From contig JAJLRJ010000002.1 in assembly GCA_024195265.1 (NCBI GenBank), positions 52,516,251 through 52,580,250 of the forward strand: 64,000 bases of DNA, given 5' to 3'. This document shows positions 22,627-34,300 of this stretch, in pieces; the stretch's first letter is position 1, and the number at the start of each line of letters is the position of its first letter. Under the pieces are notes generated by a model, which made no database searches, was not told the DNA's origin, and saw only the letters and a program-made list of their open reading frames with translations. The DNA is from Dendrophyllia cribrosa (Eukaryota; Cnidaria; Anthozoa; Scleractinia; Dendrophylliidae). The translations under genes and the position numbers were made by a program.

Positions 22627-24970
22627 GGGCATTTGACCATTTTTATCTCGTTAATGCGCATGCGCATAAACGAGATTTACGAATGAATACAAAAAGGGAC
22701 AAAAGTTGTTAACAAAAGGCCATTGTTAACATTTGTCCGGGGGGGTTACTTCTTTCTTCTTTATAGAAGCTATTAGGGTATTGAGGATAAGGTTGGTTAA
22801 ACCGGCTAGGATTTCAAGAAGGGCGTCACATACCGCCACTAAAATTTTTGAGGAGCACCCCCGGACCTATTGTTAATTTCCCTAGGGTATTGGGATGTCA
22901 GAACTTGTTATGAACTTGTCATATCTCACATTACGTCACCGCAAAGGTATTAAAGTTCTTATTAAGTTTCGATATCTCACGTTACCTATCAAGAAATATC
23001 AATGTTTCAAATTTTCAATCATTTGTCGTAAAGCCATTAAAGCTGCTTTAGGTCAAATGCATTTCCTTGGGAAACGCAGTTTGAGAATTTCACGGTGTAT
23101 TTTTACGAATGGAGACGTTTTAAGGAAGTTAAAAGTTTGTGTTTTACTGATGAGCGATATGGCAGAGCAAAATATTTTGGAATACTGAATCATTGCTATT
23201 ACGGTTTGATTATGCAATACTATGGGAAAGACGTCATAGTTTTGGTGATTTAGCTACCGTGCACGAGCAAATTTTTGCGGAAGGAAAATTTTGCGGATTG
23301 CCCGACTGAATTTGTTTTGCGGGCGGAAATTTTTGCGGGTCGAGACAGCTAAAATTTCTGCTGGGAGGAAATGTTTGCGGATTTCTGGTCAAGTATAAAT
23401 GAAATCCAAGGCATCGGTATTAAACTGCAATTTTACTTCCTGACCGGAGGTTTCTATAGGTTCACTGTTAAAAAGCTCCTGTTAAGCCGATATACATCAT
23501 TAAAACAAGTAATTTTTTTCTGCGGGAGTATATTTCTGCGGTGGAAAATTTCATACAAAATAAAATAATACTGAATAATAGTGCAACAACGGACAACCTT
23601 GTCGAACTCCCCGTTCGAGCGAAAAGGCCGACGAGAGCCATCCATTGTTTATAACGTGTAAACAATGTTTACCCAGCGCTGGAAATTTTGGCCGAAATCA
23701 AAGCGCTCTAAAACGGGTTGCAAAAAGCCGTGAATAACCCGGTAGAAAGCCTTTTCCTGATCCAGGCTAATAACAGCGGCCGAAAGCTGTTTATGGTTTA
23801 CATAGTCGATTGTATCCCAGATCAGAAAAAAGTTTTCAAAAATACTGCGGTCAGAATCCCGCATGTTTGATCTTCGCTTAAATAAGCGGTATAATCTTAC
23901 GTAGTCGGTTGGCTAGTACTTTAGTACAAATTTTATAATCTGTGTTTAACAGAGAAATTGGTTGCCGGTTTTTCAAGTCTAACTTGTCTCCTTTGTAAAG
24001 CAGGCGGATAATTCCTTGACGTTGTGTGTCAGAGAGTGATCCTTAAAGGCGTAAAGGGATAACGCGGCTTTCGTAGTCAAAGCCCGATGACGCCAACCGT
24101 GTGGCCGATTCTGTAGATCGGAGGGTGATGTCGAAGCACTTTCCTCCGAAGAGGGGTACAACCCCAACGATTTCTTCCTTAAAGTCCGGTAACGACTACG
24201 CTATACTGAGCGAATCAAGAGCCAGGTTTTCCTGCGCTATCAAGCGGACAGTTCTAGTGTGGGCGAACGGCTGGTGCGAGGGACGCGCGGCCATCTCCAC
24301 GTAACGCGAGGGCGAGAAAACTCGCGAGACCAAAACCAAAATTGAAAAGCACGCACTCACCAAAGCGAAGACAGATGGTTACCACACGCTTTCTTGCTTG
24401 TGGTGAAAAAACAGCACCAAATCTTGTGAAAAAAAAGCTCTCCTTAGTAGTCGAAGTTGAGGATTATTCTGGCTTTTGGCCTTGAAAAAGTGGAGCACTG
24501 ATAAGAACAGATCCCCTAATGCTGTACAGGAAAGGTGTTAGCAGAGGGGCACGGGTTCCCCTCCTTTTGCAAAAAAATAAAATAAAATAATGATAAGGCC
24601 CAGCCTATAACATTTTCTAAACACGACACATCTATTGTATAACCAAATTATAGACCCCATTTTAGTCACTAGCGTGAAAATGTAAACTTTGTAATCGAAA
24701 ATTAGTGATTTCCTGTTTTTAATACCCCAAATGGCTACTAAAATAAAACTACGTCCATTTCGCGAACATAAATTTCTATTGGCTGATTTGCATCATGTGA
24801 TGCTTTCATGTACGTATTTTGAGTAGACTTATTGTAAAGGTGCGCTACAACGGCATCTTTACCATATTCACTATCAATTCTTCTATTTTTTTTTATTAAC
24901 CTCACGTTCTAACGCATTAACGAGATGGCTTTAAGAGCCCTTTGATTAAAAACAATTGGTCAAATGCCCC
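22627..24970. mobile_element. Possible element bounded by inverted repeats
   Basis: The left segment gcatttgaccatttttatct-cgttaatgcg (22627-22660) reappears in reverse complement at 24911-24970, with extra bases between the two matched blocks. The interval contains the LINE relic and a degenerate 'aatttttgcggg' repeat at 23270-23560. The boundaries are tentative because the arms are short and diverged. Confidence 0.35.
23575..24060 (-). pseudogene. LINE reverse-transcriptase relic (L1/Tx1-like)
   Basis: Minus-strand frames with shifts between them read GIIRLLYKGDKLDLKN, then QPISLLNTDYKICTKVLANR, SEDQTCG, AVISLDQEKAFYRV, and ERGVRQGCPL. These are successive reverse-transcriptase motifs of non-LTR retrotransposons; SLDQEKAF-RV and GVRQGCPLS are diagnostic. 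The YADD active-site block is not seen, and frameshifts break the frame at about 23650 and 23870. It is a 5'- and 3'-truncated dead copy. Confidence 0.85.
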
Positions 24971-25793
24971 CCTATGTGGGCAGTTTATACGTCAAATGCC
25001 CCACCGGGCAGGGCTTCGCAGAGCGTCAAATGTCCCACCGTCCGGGCAAGGAGGTATTAAAGGAATGAATTTTTACAACGTTTCACACTTTTAATGTAAT
25101 AATTTATACAAATTTTTATATATACAGCAAGCCCACATTGGACAAGCCTTTTCAGAAACCCAGTGTATACAATAAACAGATTATAAACCAATTGGAACAA
25201 ATCCACAAATAAAACAATCATATACGTTCTTTTTTAAGGAAAAAAGATAACTCTACTGACAACAAGACAAAATTGAAAGCTAATGTATATTTGTTGTTCA
25301 TGTAGCTTTCGCCCTTAGTAGCTCTGCTAATAGGTATCACGATGAAAGATAAATGGAACAAATTCAATGAATCATGCCGTCACGCCATCCACTCATGACT
25401 ACAGAATAAAATATGACTAAAAATTACTTTTAATTACCTTTCGATACGAGCTTGGAATAGTTTCCTGCTAAAACACCGTTCAGGATTGCCTTGTCCGCGC
25501 TCCACACTTCAACAAAGGCATCTGAACTCCAGAATAATGAATATTTATAACGAAAGAGGTCAACCGAGTCAACAGACACAACAGCAAAACAACGTGGTAC
25601 ATAACCTAGCTTCAAAGGTCCGTTCTCTAGATTAGACACAAGCAGCGTTGAACGCGACGGTTTGTTTGGTTCTTTTATATTGGCCGCTTGGCGCTTCGTT
25701 GCAGTATTATTTTAACCTCTGCACCTCGGTCCTTTTATATTGAGTTGGTCATATATATTTTCCTGGTGCAAAGATTATCTGCAGGCACCTAGA

Positions 25794-25840
<47 letters not shown>

Positions 25841-27422
25841 AGCCAAATATTTTCCCATCCGGCCCTCCCACTTAGTCAATAAGTACATATTAATAGGTAT
25901 GGTTACACATACCTTCTGCCCGAGGTTTCCCAGTGGGTAATTGGCTTGGGTTGGGATCGGCTTGGGTTTCCGGTTAGGTAATATTTTCCGGTAACACTGC
26001 AAATAATTACCCAAGGTCAACTTTTGACCTGGTAGTGTTTTGGCGGGACATTACAAAACTATGCCGCACTAAAGGAACTCAGATAATTAGAGTATTTGGA
26101 GCAAAGACGTGTAAAATATACTCACTGTGGACCTCCAAAGTTCGCCATGCTTGTTGCCGCGTGTCTCGAATTAGGTACGTGACAGAGTATCTGCCGCGAA
26201 TTCAGCGCAGCATGTGCTGCGGTTTCCGGTATTTACAACTTTCTTCCACCCGATTGGTTGTGGTTAGATAAACCATAGCTAAACCATACGACTTGGCTCC
26301 GGGAGTGTCATGGGTTATTCTTTTGTTTTCTTTGATGTATCCCTAGTGATTTCCCGTGGGTAGTTTCACTGTGGGAATATAGGTCACACACAAAACATGT
26401 ACTCCCCTTGGGCAAAGTCCTACTTTCCCGTGGGCAAAAGCTCTAGTGGAACCACAACTATTATCCGGTAACTGGAGTGTGGTAGCACAGGCAGACCACC
26501 CTGTCTTTGTGTTGTGTAATTGCTGTTTGGAACTTGAGACTCGCGACACGATCGGTTGAAATTTTAGTGGAGATATTAAAGTCGCCTTTTATCTTTATGT
26601 TGAAATAAAGTTTCAAGGAAATGTTGATTGAGTCACGCGTGGTGTTTTTTTGTCACTCCGAGCCGTAGAAACCTTTCTCTGGCGAGTTTACTGTTACCGG
26701 CCGAAGGCCGGTACTAATGAGAGGAGACACTGGAGACAAGGCAGGCAACTCGCCGCCGGCGACCGCTATGGGTCACTACTTCAAACCGGAATTGTCGCAA
26801 AATTTGAAAAATTCTTACCTTTTTTTCACCGGCCTCCGATTAACTACATATTTCTCGATGTCGTGGCCGAGTTTGGGCTTCATTCGTCAAATTTCAAAAT
26901 TTAAGAGAAATCCCAAAATTCATTTTGTTAAATATTGAAAAACAAATGGTACCATGCAAAAGTACTGCCGAAGAGGTTTCATTTGAATGGTCACACCATA
27001 GATTTTCATCCACAGACTTTAAAGTTAGAACTACACTTTATGTCTCCATTATTGATTCTGGGAATGAAAGGGTTAAGTACGCCTATTTTCTTCGTGAATT
27101 ATCCCTGAATTTTTCTTATTTTGCTACCGTAGAAACCAGACTATGGGACGAGAAGTAGGGACTTTTCATGCTAAGCAGGTGCACTAGGTATAATTGCTAT
27201 AAAACAATCTCCTTAACCAATACTCGTTATATTTGACCCCAGTTATTTTTCCAAAGAAGCTTCCCGTTCCAGACAGTCAACTAACTTTCAAGCAAACCCT
27301 TCCCTGCCGTTATAAAAAAAGGAACATCACTCTAAGCTGTGGACATCATATCCAATAAACAGACACGCTAAAAGTACATTGCTTTTTGCAAGTAGGAGTG
27401 ACAAGCTAAAGGTTTTCCTCGG
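24971..27422. other. Intergenic stretch between convergent Deltex genes
   Basis: It holds a hairpin at 25794-25836 (catggcg-acggacc paired with ggtccgt-cgccatg), a second copy of a short repeat shared with 14105-14222 (about 25707-25800), a ggccgaaggcc hairpin at 26700-26712, and the MITE copy at 26870-27076. No gene is recognised. The 3' untranslated region of the minus-strand DTX3L-like gene probably extends into its right end. Confidence 0.5.
26870..27076 (-). mobile_element. MITE fragment beginning TTAACCCTT, copy 2
   Basis: Read on the minus strand from 27076 it begins TTAACCCTTTCATTCCCAGA and follows the copy at 11054 through ctatggtgtg and accatttgtttttcaata. The other end is not defined. 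Confidence 0.65.
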
Positions 27423-27492
27423 TCAGCGGATTCCTTTTGCAGCCAACTCTTCTTTAACTAGCTGCAGGTAGTCTGGGTCGGGATATCCAAAC
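27423..27492 (-). CDS. DTX3L-like: DTX3L-like gene, exon 11: end of DTC domain
   Basis: Reads GFGYPDPDYLQLVKEELAAK before GIR and TGA. The acceptor is cgttgaag and phase 2 joins 28088. It is the counterpart of the last exons of the two plus-strand cassettes, which shows a common origin of all three RING-DTC units. Confidence 0.88.
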
Positions 27493-30400
27493 CTTCAACG
27501 AAATAGAATGGCATTATAATTAATGCTAAGACAACTAACACTTTAAAACGGTGCTTGAGTTCTTTAAGTTTAAATCCGATATGAGGCTTTATCTTCCTTA
27601 ATTCCTATTGAAAATAAGATAATAGATATACTGGTTGCGATGCTACAAAACAGATCATACTGAAACGGACGGACAGATCGATGGATGGATGGAAAGAAAG
27701 ATGGAGAGATAATAAGTAGGGTTACCGTTGGTAATGATTCGATTTAACGCCCTCTTCTCTTCTCAAAGCTAGATAAGTCCCAATTTAAAAATCTACTGAG
27801 CGAGTATCATAGCATTACTCTTCAAAGTTTATAGCTGCATGATTCTTTAATTCCTAGGCCCGCTAGTCAAGACCTTTTTTAAAATAAGTTGCCGTATAAA
27901 AGAATTTTATATCATTTTCGAAATCGTGGAGCCTGTCTTAGAACACTGACGGAACGAATTACGTTAGTTGAACGTTTGTTTATGATTTGTCCACTCGAGA
28001 GGAAAGGTAAAAGATACAGGTACTATATGTCCCAGTCAGTTTTCAGGTATGGTAAGAAGACGTTAGTCAATAATTGAATTTTATTACCTATGAGAACCTC
28101 CATGTACACTAGTTTTGTGGGGAATGCCATTCCATATCACTTGATTTGAACGTCCCGTTGTAATTGAAGTTCCAACCGTGAATACCAGTCGGGCGTCAAA
28201 GGCTCTCCTCAGAAGCTGCAACACCTCTCGTCCTTCACGAGTATCCGGGAGATAAGCAGTGCGTGACGTGCCTTGATAATACTGACCTGGGTTGGGATGT
28301 TCTGGGCCTTGCGCTCCCGAAGGAAAGTGATATTCTATAATGATTGTGCCATAACCTGCAATTCAACAACAGCAATAACTGCTTTTGTATAGGAGTCCAG
28401 CATAGTCAGTTAAGTGAAATTAGTAATAATAAAATTGGTTCGAACTAAACTGCGATGGAGAATATTTTCGCAATTTTGCGATATCACTTCTTGGGCGTAG
28501 GGACAAAGAAATGGTCGAAATGCTCCAACGTGCAGAAAAATCAGGGCCAAAACCGATTGTGTCTTGGCTTTAACGAGTGGTATCCTACATATGGAACCGG
28601 TTGCATGCTGTTCGATTCTGTGGTTATGGGCTAAAAGTACGTTATTTCAGTTTGTTGTGATTGGTTGTTAAGATCAGTGGAGAGCAAACGGAACCCGACT
28701 TTAGGGTACGAGAGTGAGCTGCATACGATAACTGAACGTTGGTGGTGAAAATTAACTTTAAAAAATCTTCACCCTACGAGACGACTAAACAAGCTGCATA
28801 CTGACAAATGCATGCTGTTTTTAACACATACATACATGTTGTTTGTAACACAAGCAGTTTTACCTTCGTATCCTGGAACACTGTAACGCTCAGTATGAGA
28901 CCTCATCTCTCCTCGAGGCTGGTTTCCTTTAAGGACACCTTGAGGCTCTTGACACACTGGGCACTTGTTACACACATCTAATGCAGTTTGTAGGCATCCT
29001 GAACAGAACACGTGCTTGCACTTTAAACTTCGTGGACTTGATATATAATCAAGACAAATAGGACAAGTCTCTATAAAAAAGAACACCACTGAATATTAAA
29101 TAAAAGGCTGTGAAAAATTTCATGGGGGATTTTTTACACGACATGATTGTACTAACTCTTTATTTTCAAGAATTTATAGTAGTGAGCCTTGTAAAACATT
29201 GGAAATGCCTCAGGAGCTGGAAGCTTGTGGAGGCTAACATGACCATCTCAGAATCCTGCGAGATTTTACCATGCAGCTTGAAGCTTGCCACGAATTACGT
29301 TGCTTGCGAAGTTTTAGTTCGAGGCAACTTGATTTGTGCGAGATATAAGCGACTGAAATTTTGTCTCATAAATCATTTCAGCGGGAAAAACTCGATAACT
29401 GAGATCTATAAATACAGTTGCGGTTAAGAAAATTATATCCCGTGGTAGACAAATTTGACAGTTTTAACCCTTGAACGTGGAACTCGAATGCCAACCCCCT
29501 TTTAAGATTTTCTCAGATTTTTTCAACACCATTTACAATTAACACATGCCTTCTAAAGTAACTGTTCATTTGTTCTTAAGGCATATTTTGGTAAAGTTTG
29601 GCGACAATCAGTTGCTATGGTAACGAGATATGACGTTGTAAGTAGCATGAGGTCAAGTCATTTTTAAGCAAAAATACGTGTTTTTCACCTTTTCAGTCAG
29701 TGAAAAAAAAACATATAAAACGCTACCAAAGGCAACTAAATGTTTAATTATATCATATTTTAGAACTCTAGCAAAACTCCGCATTTTCCCGATTATATGT
29801 AAGAACAAAAGGAAATTTTTTTTGGACACTAAGAACAACTTTAAAAACCAAAATTGCATACATCACTTTCACAATGTTTAAATCGGAGAAAAAAAGAAAA
29901 GAAACAAAAAATATATATTGGACTTGCTTGCCTTCCTCCTTTTTGTCTGTCGTGACTCCATCTCCTCCTTTCGAAAGAAGAGAATATCCCTCCTTTGCTT
30001 TTGTTGTTTGAGGCTTGCTCCTTCTTAGGCCTCTGTCGCGAATTGTTCTTGAAGTCGGCACCGTGTTACCACCACCTTCGACACCTGTTGCAGAAAATTT
30101 TCTGACGCCTCTTCCTGGAGCCTTCTCTCTGCATAATCTACCCCGGTCATCGCCATATCTATTGCTAAACTCTTTCCTGAAAACCTGTACCAAGGGATCA
30201 TCTATATTTACAGATCTGATGTCAGTGATCTTTTTCTTTTCCGCGTCACCTTGTCTTACAAACTCGTCCACAGCATCGAACATAATTTCAGCGCAAAGAT
30301 CTTTCTTAGTGGGATCCACATTCATAACCTCTTGTTTGCGTCTTCCTTTCTTGTCCACGGCGTTTTCATTTTCCCTGTTTATTCCCACTCCTTCCTCCTC

Positions 30401-31320
30401 GAGGTATTTTAGAGCCTCCTTGATGTGCCTTGCTTCTCCATACAGCTCCCACTTACTTTGATATATACACCATTTTACCGATATTGGAAATGTTTTGTTG
30501 ATGTTACCAATTACCCTACACGCAGTATCAATTTTTGTCTCTTTTTTGAGGGAAAAGCGCTCCATTTTTATCAGCTGGTACATTTTTTGGTAAAGACTGA
30601 TAACTTCGTTGCAAGCCTCATCGTAATCATGAGCACTGCATTGATCTTTTGGTTTCAGACATAACTTATTCCCTTTAGCCGTTCTGGGTATTTTAACATG
30701 GAAGTTGGTTTCAATCTCTTCGAGTTCTTTGTCGCAAACTTTGACAAAAATTTTAACCATCTTCGGCTCAATCTCAAAGTTCTGAATTTCAAGGGATGTA
30801 GAAGAGGCCTTGCGATCAGCGTGTGTTTCATCCTTGCTTCTTTCAGGCGGGTGAACTGTTTCATTTACAGCTGTCGTTGCTGGCCTGTTTGGATTCACAT
30901 CTTTCTGTTTTTTGTCCTCGCCATGAAGCGAGGATCCACCGTCTTCACGTTCTTGAGATGGTGACGAGACTGTTGTGGTTTGTGGCACTGGTAACAGAAA
31001 TATATGGGCATCTTAAATACCATTACATCCATTGGAACGTTTTATCTACCGTTAGGAAGGTCACAGCTTTGTCAAACTATTATTAAAAAAAGAATTTTTA
31101 AACGTTACACACGAGCTCCACAATTCGAACGATACATTCACTTTATACACTATACTTCGGTTTATAAAGTGGGGTTTCTTACAATAAAAGAGTACATTCA
31201 ACCTCTTTACCGACTAATATGCAAGAAAATCCTAAACATCACTTTTGGATTTCAAAACCAATAGCTTTCTTATTGCCCGGGATTGCAATTGTGTAATAGT
31301 TATTCAAAGCCTGTGTCACT

Positions 31321-31364
<44 letters not shown>

Positions 31365-34300
31365 GGTGCAATGCTGAAAGAACTTATGTGAACATGTCTA
31401 TTTCATTGTTTAAAATTATAATTAACAGATTACCTGGGTCAGCATCAAAAACTGTCAATCCTTTACCTTTGTTTTCCTTTACGAGAGTCTGCATGAAATC
31501 AGAGAGTGCGGGTTTCTGGACGGCATTTAAAAGTTCTCTGAGCCTTGGGAGGCATTTTTCTAGGCCCTCCATAGTTCCAGAAACTTCTATTCCCTCAAAG
31601 CCAGAGGCGACCCTAAAATCAATACAGAAAGCAGCAAGGTCTTTCTTGATTCTATCAAGTTTTGATCCCCATTTTTCGACGATGAAGTGTGTGGTCCATT
31701 GATCCATTGGAACGGCGTCATATAAAATGGTATTCACATCAAGAAATTGTTTAACACGATCAAAGCATTTATTTACGTCTTCTGCGATTCCACTTACCCA
31801 AAGGGTACTGGATAAGCACTCGACAAAAATTCCAATCTTGTACGTGGAGACGAGTATTGACTGGAAATCTTTCCATTGGCGACCTTCAAGCATAAGCATG
31901 TTTTCATGTGTTAAGTGGAGACTGCGTTTCTTAATTGAACTCCGTATCACCTTTTCTGCATCTGCTACACTTGTAGGGCCATCACCGACTACTTTAACCT
32001 CTTTCGTTTTGTCTTGATCGTAAACGAGCAGTGCCTGAATTTCCTTTTTCTTCAGTAGATTTTGTAAGAACTCCGAAACTGCGAATTTATTTAAAACAGC
32101 TGTCACGTTCGTGGAAAGTTCAAGCGTCCGTTCTATCACCTTTGAACTGAACTTGTATATTTCAAGTTTGACTTCCTGAAGGACGCTACTGGGTCCCTTT
32201 AAAAGAAGTCTGTTGCCTTGCAGATCAAAGGCAATCGTTAGATGTCGGTGCTCATTTTGAAGTTTCTCGCCAATACCAGACATCTTCAACAAGGCCAGTC
32301 GCGGCTTTGGGATGTCTGTCATGTCTATCTCTACTGTTGACTTCATAAGCTCTGTATCCTTCTGGGAAGCATCGATTAGCTCTCGAAGTCTGAGCTCCTC
32401 TTCATTTACGTTATCCTCTCCGCCTATAATCTGGGCACATTGGCCATGCGCATTGAAGGACACCAAAAAATTGCATGATTCTTGGGTTGACTTTAGCTCT
32501 TTTTCCTTCCGCCAGCGTCGTGTTATTTCATCGAACAGTTCAGCTCCAATGTGGATTTCAGTTTTCTTAAAACTTCTTAAGAAGGTTTCCAAACCACCTA
32601 CCCTTTCTTGCCATAACTGAAAAGAATATTTCTTCTTTTCTGAAGGAAAAATTGTGATAGTCGAACTTTGGGAATCTTCTGAAAAATTAACTAATACTCT
32701 TAGTTCGTCAAGTACAGCCTGTAGTTCATGTTGGTGGTTCATCTTGATATAATTATAGACGTCTGCATCAAATGCAATCTCCGTTTGGTTTGTTGCTGAA
32801 CTCTCCAGGAAGGGATAATGTGGCTTTACATCCAACTTTTGTCCCTCTAGGACATGCCTTCTTTTGACGACACTCTGAACACCTATAGATGATAAAACAG
32901 TAAAATGATTATTAAAGGGGCAGTATCACGAGGTTCCACGCGCGGCACTGTTCATTATTCTTGCGCCGGAATTTTGAACATATCACTGTTAAAAGTGATT
33001 TTTTTCTTTCTTCCGGCTATCAAAACGGATTTTTTGATTCAACAAATACCTCCACTTCTCGACGGCCTTTTCGAATTTGTGGAATCAAACTTGCAAACGT
33101 GGGCCGACGTTTTCAAGTTTCGACCTCGTGATACTACCCCTTTAAAAGGAGGGCACGCAATCTTAAACGTAACTGCTAAATAATAGTCGAAAAACTCCTG
33201 TGTCTGTGAGTTTATTAGGCTGAGCCTAACAGCGGAGCTCCCTAAATTCTCATATTCTAGAATGCCTTTTTTTAGCTATAACTGCATTATAGTGCGCACG
33301 CTACAAGTTTCCATAATTTCCAGTTACTAATCATATGCATTTCGCGCTGCGATCCAGTGACCAGTATACAGCAGCTATACTAATAGGCACAGTTCATCTA
33401 AGCCCGTTTCTCTTTGCGGACAAGCTGGTCCACGATCCGGCTATGAATCGAGTTTTACAGACAGAGAATAACGAGAGGAAGATTTGTTAAGTTTCCCAAC
33501 ATTTCCAAAAACCTTTTTATAAAATTATTGTTCCATGTTCCTTGATGAGTACCACTAGAATTTTTATGTGAAAGGGAAGGAAGGCCTCTGTGTAAAAGAT
33601 AAACGATACTATACAGCCAGCCTGCTATACAGCTGAGGCATGAAAACGGATAGTTGTTAATTGCAAAATACCAATCACGGCTGTTCTGTATACGTGACAG
33701 ACGGCGCTAATAAATGAGTTTTCCATGAGCCTAATACATAGGAAGGAAGGTCTCTGGGTAAAATATAAACCGTGTACTATACAATGGCGAGAGCCGTAAG
33801 TCAGATTACGGCTCTGCCGCTGAAAATTTCGGTTCGTTAACGTCTGTGAAAATTGTATGACCGAAAGAAATTGGTGTAACTCGCTGGAATTGCTTTGAAT
33901 CGACCCAAAAAAACGCTCAATACACCAGTAAACACACAAAGAAGTTCAGGTGAGCCATTTTTATTGAAATATCGTTCGTAATTTTACGCTCAAATTCGTT
34001 CGTAATTTTACGCTCAAATTCGAAGCGAATTTTCCCCATAGAAATCCTTAGAATTTCGCTATTACACAACAGTTACCACGACGTTCAAATTAATACAACG
34101 TGTAAACATCACTTGAGCTTGGGGTACCTTTGCCAGCATACTAAATAAAGATTGCAGGAAAATTGCATGTTTTTGTAGTCAAGTGTATCGATAAATTTTA
34201 TCCACACCCCTGGGAATCACAGTGCGCAAAAATCACCTTTTGCCGACCCCATTGAACTGGTAATTGATCCCTAAAATCGAAATAAGACTGATTCGGAAAG

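Noticed and set aside
25430..25640. A minus-strand frame ending at a donor-like site, with a plausible protein-like composition
   Set aside because: It has no true ATG, its upstream part resembles a repeat also found near 20960, and no neighbouring exon is recognised.
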